Of a DNA stretch of 56,144 nt, positions 7,675-15,948 are shown piece after piece. The notes beneath the pieces are model-generated. The model did not search any database. It had not been told where the DNA came from and was given only the letters and a program-made list of their open reading frames with translations. Location: NCBI RefSeq assembly GCF_019966545.1, contig NZ_JAIMIC010000018.1, forward strand, positions 1 to 56,144, in the 5' to 3' direction. Every line of letters starts with the position of its first letter. The stretch's first letter is position 1. The position numbers and the translations under genes are program-made. Origin of the DNA: Heliomarina baculiformis (GTDB lineage Bacteria; Pseudomonadota; Alphaproteobacteria; Rhodobacterales; Rhodobacteraceae).

Positions 7675-8974
7675 TCCAACGGTTCTGGGTTTTGCGAGCA
7701 TAGTCTTCCTGCTCGTGCTGGTGGCGCTCGGCGTGCGAATTTTCGTTGCAGCAGCGTTGACTGGTTTCCTCGGCCTCCTGATTATGCGCGGCTGGACTGC
7801 CGCGATTGGTCTGGCTGGGCTGACGCCCTATGCAAAGACTGCCGACTATTCCTTCTCCGTCCTGCCAATGTTCATCCTGATCGGCTTTCTAGCCTACCAT
7901 GCGGGCATCACACGCAGTCTTTTCGAAGCGGCGCGGATCTGGGTTGGTCGGCTGAACGGCGGACTGGCGGTGTCCACTGTTCTTGCAACTGCGGGCTTTG
8001 CGGCAGTGTCGGGTGCGTCGACGGCCACTTCGGCAGTCTTCTCGCGCATCGCATTGCCTGAGATGCTTTCTCGTGGATATTCCGTCTCCATCTCGGCGGG
8101 CGTCGTGGCCGCAGGCGGCACGCTCGCCTCGTTAATCCCGCCAAGCGGAATCCTCGTGATCTACGGCATCATTGCCGAAACCTCGATTGGTAAGCTGCTG
8201 CTCGCAGGCTTCGTGCCGGGTATACTGTCGGCGGCTATTTACGTCGGCACTGTGATCATCATGTTTCGTTTGCGCCCCGATCTCGGCCCGCGCGGCGAAG
8301 CGCATCCCATGTTGTCGAAGCTGAAAGCCACCAAGGGTGTCAGCGGCGTTGCCATCGTTGTGGCAATCATACTCGGGGGGCTCTACACAGGTTGGCTTAC
8401 ACCGACCGAAACCGGCGCGGCCGGGGCTTTCGTGATGTTGCTCCTCTGCCTCGCGCGCAAGGAGTTCACTGCTGGAAAGCTGAAGGATGCACTCATCGAG
8501 ACCGTCAAAGTCACCGCGATGATCTTTGCGATCATCTGGTCTGTGCTCATCTATGTCCGCTTCCTAGGTTTTTCCGGGGTGCCCGGAGAACTGGCCGAAT
8601 GGGTCCTTTCGCTCGACATGAACCGTTACACAATCCTTATCATGATCCTGCTGTTCTACGTTGTGCTAGGCATGTTCATGGACGCGATCGGAATGCTTCT
8701 CCTGACCCTGCCGATTGTGATTCCTACGATACAGGGCCTCGGGTTCAACGAAATCTGGTTCGGCATCATCTTGGTAAAGATGGCTGAGATTTGCCTAATC
8801 ACTCCGCCCATCGGCCTCAACTGCTTTGTCGTCCATGGTGTTCGCCCAGACATTCCCATGTCCAAGATCTTCAAGGGTGCGTTCCCCTTCTTTATCGCGG
8901 ATGTCGCCACGGTCGCTGTGCTCATAATGCTGCCGGAGATCGTTCTCTGGTTGCCGGAAGCGATGTCGGGCTGA
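7667..8974 (+). CDS. dctM: TRAP transporter large permease (DctM-type)
   Basis: A 435-residue inner-membrane transport subunit with about 12 hydrophobic segments spread over its length. DctM hallmarks are visible: the P-P-S-G-I loop after the SGAST/A-G-G-T-L-A-S-L-I region, the TPTETGA motif in the middle, and TPPIGLN near the C-terminus. The start at 7667 (ATGTTTGATCC) overlaps dctQ by eight bases; a start at 7640 would overlap more. It moves substrate using a sodium or proton gradient, fed by the DctP protein encoded 55 bases downstream. Confidence 0.9.
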   Translation: MFDPTVLGFASIVFLLVLVALGVRIFVAAALTGFLGLLIMRGWTAAIGLAGLTPYAKTADYSFSVLPMFILIGFLAYHAGITRSLFEAARIWVGRLNGGLAVSTVLATAGFAAVSGASTATSAVFSRIALPEMLSRGYSVSISAGVVAAGGTLASLIPPSGILVIYGIIAETSIGKLLLAGFVPGILSAAIYVGTVIIMFRLRPDLGPRGEAHPMLSKLKATKGVSGVAIVVAIILGGLYTGWLTPTETGAAGAFVMLLLCLARKEFTAGKLKDALIETVKVTAMIFAIIWSVLIYVRFLGFSGVPGELAEWVLSLDMNRYTILIMILLFYVVLGMFMDAIGMLLLTLPIVIPTIQGLGFNEIWFGIILVKMAEICLITPPIGLNCFVVHGVRPDIPMSKIFKGAFPFFIADVATVAVLIMLPEIVLWLPEAMSG

Positions 8975-9029
8975 GGCGCCTGACCGCATAAACCATTAAT
9001 CGTGAACCAATAGCGGAGGAGAGAAAGCT

Positions 9030-10061
9030 ATGAGGAAATTCGCCAAGGCCACTGTATTCGCGGCCGTCGTGGCTGCAATGGGCAGCAGCGCGCTCGCGCA
9101 AGACATTGTGGAAGGTCCGGAGGTGACGTGGAATGTGTCGCTCTGGGGTAACCCGCGCGCATTTACCCAACCTGCAGAAGACTTCAGTGAATTACTTGCT
9201 GAACGCACCGGCGGCAAGTTCGAGTTCAAGCTCTTCTACGGTGCCCAACTTTCGGCACCGCGCGAGAATCTCGACGGCCTCCAGATCGGTGCCTTTGAAG
9301 CTGCTTACTATTCGTCGTCGTTCTCTCCGGACCGCAATCCTGTTGCAATGGGGCTGGACCTGCCGTTCCTTCCTGTTGCTAATCTCGAAGCGCGTCAAAG
9401 GGTTGTGGAAGCCTACCAGAATAGCCCTGAAGCTCAGGCTGAATGGTCGGATTTGGGGGTCAAATGGCTGCATGGCGTACTTGTTCCGCAGTTCGAATTC
9501 ATGGGCGCGGGCGAAGCGCCGAGAACGCTTGAGGATTGGTCGGGCAAACGCGTGCGCGCGCTAGCGGGGTTGGCAGAAGCAATGAACTCGCTTGGCGCTA
9601 CCTCTGTGTCGATCTCACCGCCGGAGGTCTATACTTCGCTGGAGCGCGGCGTGATCGATGCGGCTTCGTTTCCGTTCAGCTATGCGCACGGTTCCTACGG
9701 GCTCCACGAGGTCTCGTCGTGGTACACCGACAATCTGAATCCTGGTGTTAACCACGCGTTTATCTTCGCCAGCCAAGCAGCATGGGATGACCTACCGGAG
9801 CAGTACAAGACGCTCTTCATGGAGGTGAAGGACGAGGTCTACCGTCGCAATATAGAAGCGATGGCTGCGGCTGACGAAAAATGGTTGCCGATCTTCGAGG
9901 AAGCCGGTCTCACGGCAATAAGCTATTCGGAGGAAGAACTGGAGCGCTGGCGCGAGGACGTTGCGAAACCTCTCTGGGACGACTGGGTCGTCCAGCAGAA
10001 CGACGCAGGGCGTGACGGTCAGAAGCTGCTCGATCTGATCCTGGATACTGCTGCACAATAA
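9030..10061 (+). CDS. dctP: TRAP substrate-binding protein (DctP-type)
   Basis: A 343-residue periplasmic binding protein with a Sec signal peptide (about residues 1-23, cleavage after SSALAQ). The family region with R-A-L-A-G-L-A-E-A near residue 180, corresponding to the carboxylate-anchoring arginine strand of DctP proteins, and the P-P-E-V-Y-T-S-L-E-R-G-V-I-D segment are present. A ribosome site (GGAGGAG) precedes the ATG. It completes the Q-M-P TRAP set and ends the rightward IclR-linked operon. The ligand is likely an organic acid; which one is not readable. Confidence 0.88.
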   Translation: MRKFAKATVFAAVVAAMGSSALAQDIVEGPEVTWNVSLWGNPRAFTQPAEDFSELLAERTGGKFEFKLFYGAQLSAPRENLDGLQIGAFEAAYYSSSFSPDRNPVAMGLDLPFLPVANLEARQRVVEAYQNSPEAQAEWSDLGVKWLHGVLVPQFEFMGAGEAPRTLEDWSGKRVRALAGLAEAMNSLGATSVSISPPEVYTSLERGVIDAASFPFSYAHGSYGLHEVSSWYTDNLNPGVNHAFIFASQAAWDDLPEQYKTLFMEVKDEVYRRNIEAMAAADEKWLPIFEEAGLTAISYSEEELERWREDVAKPLWDDWVVQQNDAGRDGQKLLDLILDTAAQ

Positions 10062-10070
10062 TCTAGCTCT

Positions 10071-10098
10071 GAGCGGCGGGGAGCAATCTCTGCCGCTC
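10071..10098 (+). terminator. Hairpin after the TRAP operon
   Basis: GAGCGGC (10071-10077) and GCCGCTC (10092-10098) form a 7-bp stem ten bases after the dctP stop. There is no T-run after it, so it is a weak intrinsic terminator or an mRNA-stabilising hairpin. Confidence 0.35.
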
Positions 10099-10175
10099 GG
10101 CAGGATGAACACTCGGTGGGGTTCTGTCAGGGCGATGGGCTTGAGGAGGGCAGGGTGGCCGCATAGCTTTCGGCC

Positions 10176-10566
10176 ATGACAAATCCGAACCCGTTCCGCT
10201 ACTTTCGTACGAGCCGCGATATCATCCGGCTGGCCGTCATGATGTATGTCAGATTTTCGCTGTCACTGCGGAACGTCAAGGCCCTGTTGCATGAGCGCGG
10301 GATTGACGTGAGCCACGAGTCTGTCCGGTTTTGGTGGTAGCGATTTGGCCCGATGTTCGCCGCCGAAAATCCGCAAGAAGCGGGCTGAGCGTCTTCGGTC
10401 CTGGCCTCGATGGCGATGGCATTTGGATGAGATGTTCTTGAAGGTCAACGGTGAGCGGCACTACCTTTGGCGGGCTGTCGACCACGAGGGCGAGGTTCTG
10501 GAAAGCTTCGTGACCAAGACGCGGGACAAGGAGGCGGCATTGAAATTCCTGAAGAAATCGATGAAG
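10176..10566 (+). pseudogene. IS6-family transposase remnant
   Basis: From an ATG at 10176 the frame reads MTNPNPFRYFR... with the IS6 N-terminus (DIIRLAVMMYVRF, ALLHERGIDVSHESVRFW), then hits an in-frame TAG about residue 55 and another stop soon after. The catalytic-core entry reappears in another frame at 10399-10566 (WHLDEMFLKVNGERHYLWRAVD, then KTRDKEAALKFLKKSMKR). The sequence after about 10566 no longer matches the family, so the second D and the E of the DDE triad are missing. The element is dead and truncated. Its probable left end is near 10120 (GGTTCTGTC). Confidence 0.8.
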
Positions 10567-10741
10567 CGCCAGATCTGTGGCAATTTTGATGTCGCAATCG
10601 TCCACCACGAACCGTTTGCGCTGAATTGGCGATCCATGAAACCGTGGCCGCAGCAAGATTGGGAAAGGTAGATCGTTCCGAAACAGTCTTTGATGCCAAA
10701 TTGAATGAGTAATCCTCTAACGATTTCCTTGATGCCGACCG

Positions 10742-11404
10742 CTAAGAGGCGGCGATAGGCTGCGAAACCATCGCAAGGATCGCATCGACGATTTGCTGGC
10801 GCATTTCCGATTGTGTTTGTTCCTCGAAGAGTTCGGTCCCGAAGATGGCGGAAAATGTTGGACGGTTCGACACGTTGAAGAAACTAAAGGCGCTGATTTG
10901 CCAGTGAAGCCTTAACGGATCGATCCCGTCTCGAAAGACGCCTTGCTCTTGTCCGCGCCCGCAAATGCTCGATAGTTTTTCGATGGCCGCCACGTTCATG
11001 TCACGAATGACCTGCGAGGCCGACAAATGCTCGGCGTTATGTATGTTCTCGATCATAACCATGCGGATGAAATCGGGGTTCCGTCGGTGATGATCAAAGG
11101 TAAAGGCGACGAGACGCGCCAGCCCCTCTCGAGGGGGCAGGTGATCAAGATCAAGAGAGGCCTCGCCTTCGCGTACCTTTAGATAGGCCGCCTCAAGCGC
11201 GGAGGTGTAAAGGCCCAGCTTGTCGCCGAAGTAATAGTAGATCATCCGCTTCGACGTACGTGTGCGCGATGCGATCGTATCGACTCGCGTGCCTGACAGG
11301 CCATTGGCCGCAAATTCCGAAACGGCAACCGTTAGGATGTCCTGTTTCACGGCATCCGGGTTCTGGGTCCATCCCCGTCGATCTGAGTCTGTCGTAGTCG
11401 CCAT
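10742..11404 (-). CDS. TetR-family regulator of the shikimate/quinate locus
   Basis: A 220-residue TetR repressor: HTH at about residues 22-66 (FAANGLSGTRVDTIASRTRTSKRMIYYYFG in the usual layout) followed by an all-helical ligand domain. It is divergent from the shikimate dehydrogenase gene, and the intergenic region contains a symmetric pair of operator-like sites. I infer repression of the aromatic-acid catabolic operon, relieved by quinate, shikimate or a pathway intermediate. Confidence 0.88.
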   Translation of the reverse strand: MATTTDSDRRGWTQNPDAVKQDILTVAVSEFAANGLSGTRVDTIASRTRTSKRMIYYYFGDKLGLYTSALEAAYLKVREGEASLDLDHLPPREGLARLVAFTFDHHRRNPDFIRMVMIENIHNAEHLSASQVIRDMNVAAIEKLSSICGRGQEQGVFRDGIDPLRLHWQISAFSFFNVSNRPTFSAIFGTELFEEQTQSEMRQQIVDAILAMVSQPIAAS

Positions 11405-11436
11405 GCCGTCCCTCTATCCGAGCCATAGCAGAAAAC

Positions 11437-11488
11437 AAATGTTCCAGTCAGTACATTTCTCTTGACAATTGTACCGTGTGGAACATTT
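11437..11488. promoter_or_regulatory. Paired TetR operators flanking a -35 element
   Basis: The outer arms AAATGTTCCA (11437-11446) and TGGAACATTT (11479-11488) are perfect inverted repeats, and the inner arms GTACA (11451-11455) and TGTAC (11470-11474) repeat the symmetry. Each half is itself an imperfect 16-bp palindrome of the form TGTnCC-n4-nGnACA. A TTGACA (11462-11467) lies in the centre. Two repressor dimers would cover the rightward promoter and the region just upstream of the tetR start. Confidence 0.65.
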
Positions 11489-11522
11489 TGGGGAAAGGCA
11501 GTGGTTGGGGAGGACCGAGCGA

Positions 11523-12389
11523 ATGCGGTCGGCGCAGCAGGATACAGGGACAGACACGGGAATCATGGCGTTCCGGATGGGTCTTGTGGGGCGTGGTATC
11601 CGGCTGTCCCGTACTCCGGCCATGCACGAAGCAGAAGCTGATGCGCAGGGCTTGAAATGCCGCTATGACCTGCTCGACACAGAAGCAGGGACCGACGGCT
11701 CACTGGCTGAAATTTTAGACCGGGCCGAAAATGCTGGATATGCTGGGCTCAATGTGACCTACCCGTACAAGCAGGATGTGATCGCGCATCTGCACCAACT
11801 GTCGGATGCCGCAAAGCGCATTGGGGCCGTCAACACCGTAGTCTTTCGCGATGGACGTCGCTTTGGTCACAACACGGATTTCTGGGGCTTCTCCGAAAGC
11901 CTTCGGCGTGGACTGTCCAATGCAAACCTTGATTCTGTTCTGCTGATCGGGGCAGGTGGGGCGGGGGCTGCGCTGGGACACGCGCTGGCCGATTTGGGCG
12001 TCACGCGGTTGATGATTGCCGACACCCGGACCGAGGTCGCACAAGCGCTGGCGCTTGGCGTCGGTCCGGTTGCGACCGCCGTAAGCAATCTTGCCGAGGC
12101 CGCTTCTGCCTGCGACGGTATCGTCAATGCCACGCCAGTCGGCATGGCGAAACTGCCAGGCACCCCCATCGATGCTAAGCTACTAAGTGAGCGCCACTGG
12201 GTGGCGGATATCGTGTATTTCCCGTTGGAAACGGCATTCCTGAAGGCCGCGCGAGCGACAGGATGCCGGACCCTAAGCGGCGAGGGCATGGCGGTGTTTC
12301 AGGCTGTTCGCGCGTTCGAACTCTTCACCGGCAGGCCGGCGGATCCGGATCGGATGCGTCAGACCTTCCGCCATCTGGGTGAGGCGTAA
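11523..12389 (+). CDS. Shikimate/quinate dehydrogenase
   Basis: A 288-residue AroE-fold enzyme that interconverts shikimate (or quinate) and 3-dehydroshikimate (or 3-dehydroquinate). Catalytic Lys83 lies in YPYKQD, Asp119 in NTDFWG, and the nucleotide loop GAGGAG is at 143-148. The substrate loop reads SRTPAMHE, unlike the S-x-S of biosynthetic AroE, and the neighbours are catabolic, so I favour a degradative quinate/shikimate dehydrogenase. The start at 11523 follows GGGGAGG by nine bases; alternatives are 11469 and 11565. It is first in the TetR-controlled operon, eight bases before the dehydratase gene. Confidence 0.88.
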   Translation: MRSAQQDTGTDTGIMAFRMGLVGRGIRLSRTPAMHEAEADAQGLKCRYDLLDTEAGTDGSLAEILDRAENAGYAGLNVTYPYKQDVIAHLHQLSDAAKRIGAVNTVVFRDGRRFGHNTDFWGFSESLRRGLSNANLDSVLLIGAGGAGAALGHALADLGVTRLMIADTRTEVAQALALGVGPVATAVSNLAEAASACDGIVNATPVGMAKLPGTPIDAKLLSERHWVADIVYFPLETAFLKAARATGCRTLSGEGMAVFQAVRAFELFTGRPADPDRMRQTFRHLGEA

Positions 12390-12396
12390 GAGCGTC

Positions 12397-14280
12397 ATGA
12401 AGACAGGCATCGCAACTGTTTCGATATCCGGCAACCTCGAGGAAAAGATCGAGGCCATAGCCGCCGCCGGATTTACCGGAATCGAGATATTCGAACAGGA
12501 CTTCATCGCTGATATTCGCAGTCCGCGGGCAGTGGGGCAGCGCATCCGGGACGCAGGGCTGGAGGTCATGTTGTTTCAACCTTTCCGCGATTTCGAAGGG
12601 CTGCCTGAAGGGTTGCGCGCCAAGGCCTTTGATCGTGCTGAACGAAAGTTCGATGTGATGCAAGAACTGGGCTGTGACCTCGTTCTGGTCTGTTCCTCAG
12701 TCCACCCAGAGGCCCTCGGCGGGATTGATCGGACGGCCGCCGATTTTGCCGAACTGGGCGATCGTGCAGCTGCGCGTGATCTTCGCGTCGGCTACGAGGC
12801 GTTGGCTTGGGGTCGGCACGTGAATGACCATCGCGACGCATGGGAAATCGTCCGCCGCGCGGATCATTCGTCGGTCGGGTTGATTCTCGACAGTTTTCAT
12901 ACTCTCGGCCGAGGAATTGATCCGGAAACCATCCGGCGCATCCCCGGGGATCGCATTTTCTTTGTCCAACTGGCCGACGCCCCTGCGATAGAGATGGACT
13001 TGCTGTATTGGTCACGTCACTTTCGTAACATGCCTGGCGAAGGCGATCTCGCCGTCACGAACTTTATGCGCGCCGTGATGGCGACGGGCTATGCTGGCCC
13101 GGTAAGCCTCGAAATCTTCAATGACCAGTTCCGAGGGGGCAGTCCGGCTACGATCGCTCAGGATGGGCATCGTTCCCTGATCGCGCTGATGGACGATGTG
13201 CGCCGTGCTGAACCCACTGCGGCTGCCGACATTCCTGAGTTGCCGGCACCTGTACGGGTTCGCGACACGTCCTTCTTGGAATTCGCGGCGCGGGGCGAAG
13301 AGCTGTCCGAGCTGGAAAACCTGCTGCAAAGCATGGGTTTCAGCCGCGTTGGCCGGCATGTCTCGAAGCAAGTTACCCTCTGGCAGCAGGGCGACATCCG
13401 CATCGTTCTAAATGCAGAAACCACCGGTCATGCAGCTGCTACGTGGAATGCCCGGGGCACGACGGTTTGCGACATTGGGCTTTCGGTGGATTCCGCCCCG
13501 GACACGGTGGAGCGGGCAACGGCTCTTGGGGCGCGGCCCTTTTCGCAGCCTCTCGGCCCCGGCGAACTGCCGATCCCCGCGATCCGTGGTTTGGGTGGAA
13601 GCGTGATGCATTTCATTGACCAGGGTGACCTGTCCGAAGTCTGGGATGTGGAATTCCGGCCCGAGGATGGATCCGCTGAATGGGCGGGACTCATCCGGAT
13701 CGATCACGTCGCGCAGACCATGACCTATGACGAGATGTTATCGTGGTCACTGTTCTATACGTCGCTCTTCGACATGCAAAAGGCTCCGATGGTCGATGTG
13801 GTCGACCCTGACGGCCTTGTGCGCAGCCGTGCCATCGCCAGCCCGTCGGGTGATTTTCGTATTACGTTGAACGGGGCCGAAACTCACAGGACGCTTGCCG
13901 GCGCTTTCCTGGCAGAAGGATTTGGCGGAACGGTCCAGCACGTCGCGCTGGCCACCGATGATATTTTCGCGACCGCCAGTGCGCTTGCAGATAGCGGTTT
14001 CGAGCCTCTCGACCTGTCGCCTAACTACTTCGACGATCTGGAGGCACGCTTTGACCTCGACCCGGCGATGCTGAGGCGCATGCGTAAGGCAAGCATTTTG
14101 TATGACGCCGACGATAAGGGAGAGTTCTTCCAGATGTATTCGCGCCCATTCGCGGGGCAAATGTTCTTTGAAATAGTCGAACGACGGGGTGCGTATGCCG
14201 GATACGGGGCGCCGAACGCTCCCTTCCGGATCGCCGCGCAGAAGCGGTTCCAGCGGACAAAAGGTATACCCGCTAACTGA
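12397..14280 (+). CDS. quiC: 3-Dehydroshikimate dehydratase, two-domain QuiC/QsuB type
   Basis: A 627-residue fusion. The N-terminal half (about 1-280) is a sugar-phosphate-isomerase/epimerase TIM barrel with metal-ligand regions GIEIFEQDF, GYEALAWGRHVND, LDSFHTLGRG and SLEIFND. The C-terminal half (about 290-620) resembles 4-hydroxyphenylpyruvate dioxygenase, with IDHVAQ and QHVALATDD metal-site regions and EFFQMYSRPF near the end. This architecture is known for bacterial 3-dehydroshikimate dehydratases, which make protocatechuate. The ATG at 12397 is eight bases after the dehydrogenase stop; an upstream GTG at 12379 would overlap it. It is followed by the TRAP genes of the same pathway. Confidence 0.88.
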   Translation: MKTGIATVSISGNLEEKIEAIAAAGFTGIEIFEQDFIADIRSPRAVGQRIRDAGLEVMLFQPFRDFEGLPEGLRAKAFDRAERKFDVMQELGCDLVLVCSSVHPEALGGIDRTAADFAELGDRAAARDLRVGYEALAWGRHVNDHRDAWEIVRRADHSSVGLILDSFHTLGRGIDPETIRRIPGDRIFFVQLADAPAIEMDLLYWSRHFRNMPGEGDLAVTNFMRAVMATGYAGPVSLEIFNDQFRGGSPATIAQDGHRSLIALMDDVRRAEPTAAADIPELPAPVRVRDTSFLEFAARGEELSELENLLQSMGFSRVGRHVSKQVTLWQQGDIRIVLNAETTGHAAATWNARGTTVCDIGLSVDSAPDTVERATALGARPFSQPLGPGELPIPAIRGLGGSVMHFIDQGDLSEVWDVEFRPEDGSAEWAGLIRIDHVAQTMTYDEMLSWSLFYTSLFDMQKAPMVDVVDPDGLVRSRAIASPSGDFRITLNGAETHRTLAGAFLAEGFGGTVQHVALATDDIFATASALADSGFEPLDLSPNYFDDLEARFDLDPAMLRRMRKASILYDADDKGEFFQMYSRPFAGQMFFEIVERRGAYAGYGAPNAPFRIAAQKRFQRTKGIPAN

Positions 14281-14327
14281 GATGTCTAGGTCGAATTATT
14301 TTTTGGCCCGCAAAGCTTACTAAATCT

Positions 14328-14343
14328 CACCGGGTAACCGGTG
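14328..14343 (+). promoter_or_regulatory. Intergenic hairpin CACCGG-GTAA-CCGGTG
   Basis: A perfect 6-bp stem with a GTAA loop lies 23 bases before the dctP start and 47 after the dehydratase stop. With no T-run, it may protect or delimit the downstream message so that the binding protein is made in excess. A repressor site is the alternative. Confidence 0.35.
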
Positions 14344-14366
14344 GTAATGTCAAAGGGAGGAAATCA

Positions 14367-15359
14367 ATGACATACTTTACTCGCCGGACCGCGCTCGCGG
14401 CCGCAATCGCCGCAACCACGGCGTTGACCCTACCAGGGCTGGCTCTGGCACAGGACAAGCCTACGCTGCGCCTGTCTTCGGTGGTGTCCGACAACGACAT
14501 CCGCGCAGAAGCATTTGCCGAAATTGCCGAGGCGGTATCGGGCAGTTTCGACATGCAGGTTTTCAACGGCGCGACTCTCGTGTCCCAAGGGTCTGAGATG
14601 ACGTCGATTCAGCGGGGCAATCTCGAAATGGGTCTGATCGCACCCCAGACCATCGCCGAACAGATTCCGGCGTGGTCTATCGTGACCTCTGCCTACTTGT
14701 TCAGCGATTCCGATCACCTGAAAGCAACCTTCGATAGCGACGTCGGTGAAGAGTTGAACGCCATGGCCGCCGAGGCTGGTATCCACGTTCTGGCTCCCGT
14801 CTACTTTGGCACCCGCCAGGTGAACCTCGCTCCCGAAATGGAAGTCATGACACCCGAAGATCTAAGCGGCGTGACCATGCGGATGCCCGGGGGTGATGCG
14901 TGGCAGTTCCTGGGCGAAGCTATTGGCGCTAATCCGACCCCGCTGGCCTATGCAGAGGTCTACACGGCTCTGCAAACCGGTGCGATCGACGGTCAGGATA
15001 ACCCGCTGCCAAATGACTACAACATGAAGTTCTACGAAGTGACGAGCCAGATCGTCCTCACCGGACACCTAATCGGTTTCGACGTGCTCGCGATCTCCAA
15101 AGAACTCTGGGATGGGTTCACGCCCGAACAGCAGGAAACCCTGCAATCCGCAGTGGACGAGGCGATAGAGAAGTCCACTCAAAGACACCTCGACCGCGAA
15201 TCCGAGCTGGTGCAGTTCTTCAAGGACGAAGGTCTGAAGGTCTACGAACCCGACCGGATCGCTTTCCGCGACTTCGCCCAGCAGAAATATCTGGAATCCG
15301 AGTTCGCAGCCAGCTGGCCGGAAGGTATGGTTGATCGTATCAACGCGCTGGCAGAATAA
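14367..15359 (+). CDS. dctP: TRAP substrate-binding protein (DctP-type), putative shikimate/quinate ligand
   Basis: A 330-residue periplasmic protein with a signal peptide (residues 1-28, ending LALAQ). DctP-family segments are visible: TMRMPGGDAWQFLG (anchor arginine region) and AYAEVYTALQTGAIDGQDNP. The ATG follows AAGGGAGG. It lies in the operon between the dehydroshikimate dehydratase and the permease genes, which is why I infer a cyclic hydroxy acid such as shikimate, quinate or dehydroshikimate as ligand. That specificity is inference only. Confidence 0.88.
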   Translation: MTYFTRRTALAAAIAATTALTLPGLALAQDKPTLRLSSVVSDNDIRAEAFAEIAEAVSGSFDMQVFNGATLVSQGSEMTSIQRGNLEMGLIAPQTIAEQIPAWSIVTSAYLFSDSDHLKATFDSDVGEELNAMAAEAGIHVLAPVYFGTRQVNLAPEMEVMTPEDLSGVTMRMPGGDAWQFLGEAIGANPTPLAYAEVYTALQTGAIDGQDNPLPNDYNMKFYEVTSQIVLTGHLIGFDVLAISKELWDGFTPEQQETLQSAVDEAIEKSTQRHLDRESELVQFFKDEGLKVYEPDRIAFRDFAQQKYLESEFAASWPEGMVDRINALAE

Positions 15360-15423
15360 GTCACGCTACACCTGACGCCGCCGGACCCGCTGTATGCGGG
15401 GCCGGTGCATGCGGATTTCGAAA

Positions 15424-15948
15424 ATGAGCACCCCATCCCAACCAATTCGAACGCTGCGCGGTTTGGCCGAAGCAGTTCCGGCAATCCTCTTGGCCACAAT
15501 GTTCGTCTGTTTCATCATCCAGGTCTTCATGCGCTATGTCATGAATAGCCCCGTTGGCTGGACGGTAGAGGTCTGCGTGATCGCCTGGTTGTGGATCCTC
15601 CTCTGGGGGCAGTCGGTCTCGGCCGAAGAGGTCGACGAGATCCGCTTTGACATTGTCTACGGCAGCGTCCGCACGGAGGTACGCCGCTGGTTCCGTATCA
15701 TCTTCTCGATCCTGTTGGTTGGCATCTATGCTTGGTCGCTGCCTGCCCTGTGGGACTTTGTGACTTTCATGAAGATCCAAAAGACCTCTTACCTCGATAT
15801 ACGCTTTAATTGGGTCTATTCCATCGCGCTCATCTTCTCTGTTGTGTCCGTTTTGCGATACGCGTGGATATTTTGGGGCGCGGCGAGCGGTCGAAACACG
15901 GGCCTTTCCACGATTGAGGATATCGACCGCAAGGATTTCTCCGAATGA
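15424..15948 (+). CDS. dctQ: TRAP transporter small permease (DctQ-type)
   Basis: A four-helix inner-membrane protein with hydrophobic segments at about residues 15-40, 48-65, 85-105 and 125-150 and the family-typical W-T-V-E-V-C-V-I-A-W-L-W-I region after the first helix. The start is uncertain: ATGs at 15394, 15409 and 15424 are all in frame and none has a strong ribosome site; I chose the last because the first helix then starts at the usual distance. The stop overlaps the dctM ATG (ATGA). It is part of the shikimate/quinate operon. Confidence 0.82.
   Translation: MSTPSQPIRTLRGLAEAVPAILLATMFVCFIIQVFMRYVMNSPVGWTVEVCVIAWLWILLWGQSVSAEEVDEIRFDIVYGSVRTEVRRWFRIIFSILLVGIYAWSLPALWDFVTFMKIQKTSYLDIRFNWVYSIALIFSVVSVLRYAWIFWGAASGRNTGLSTIEDIDRKDFSE

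Noticed and set aside
14328-14343. Hairpin before dctP as a full terminator
   Set aside because: Short stem, no T-run, and the genes on both sides belong to one pathway; kept only as a possible processing signal.
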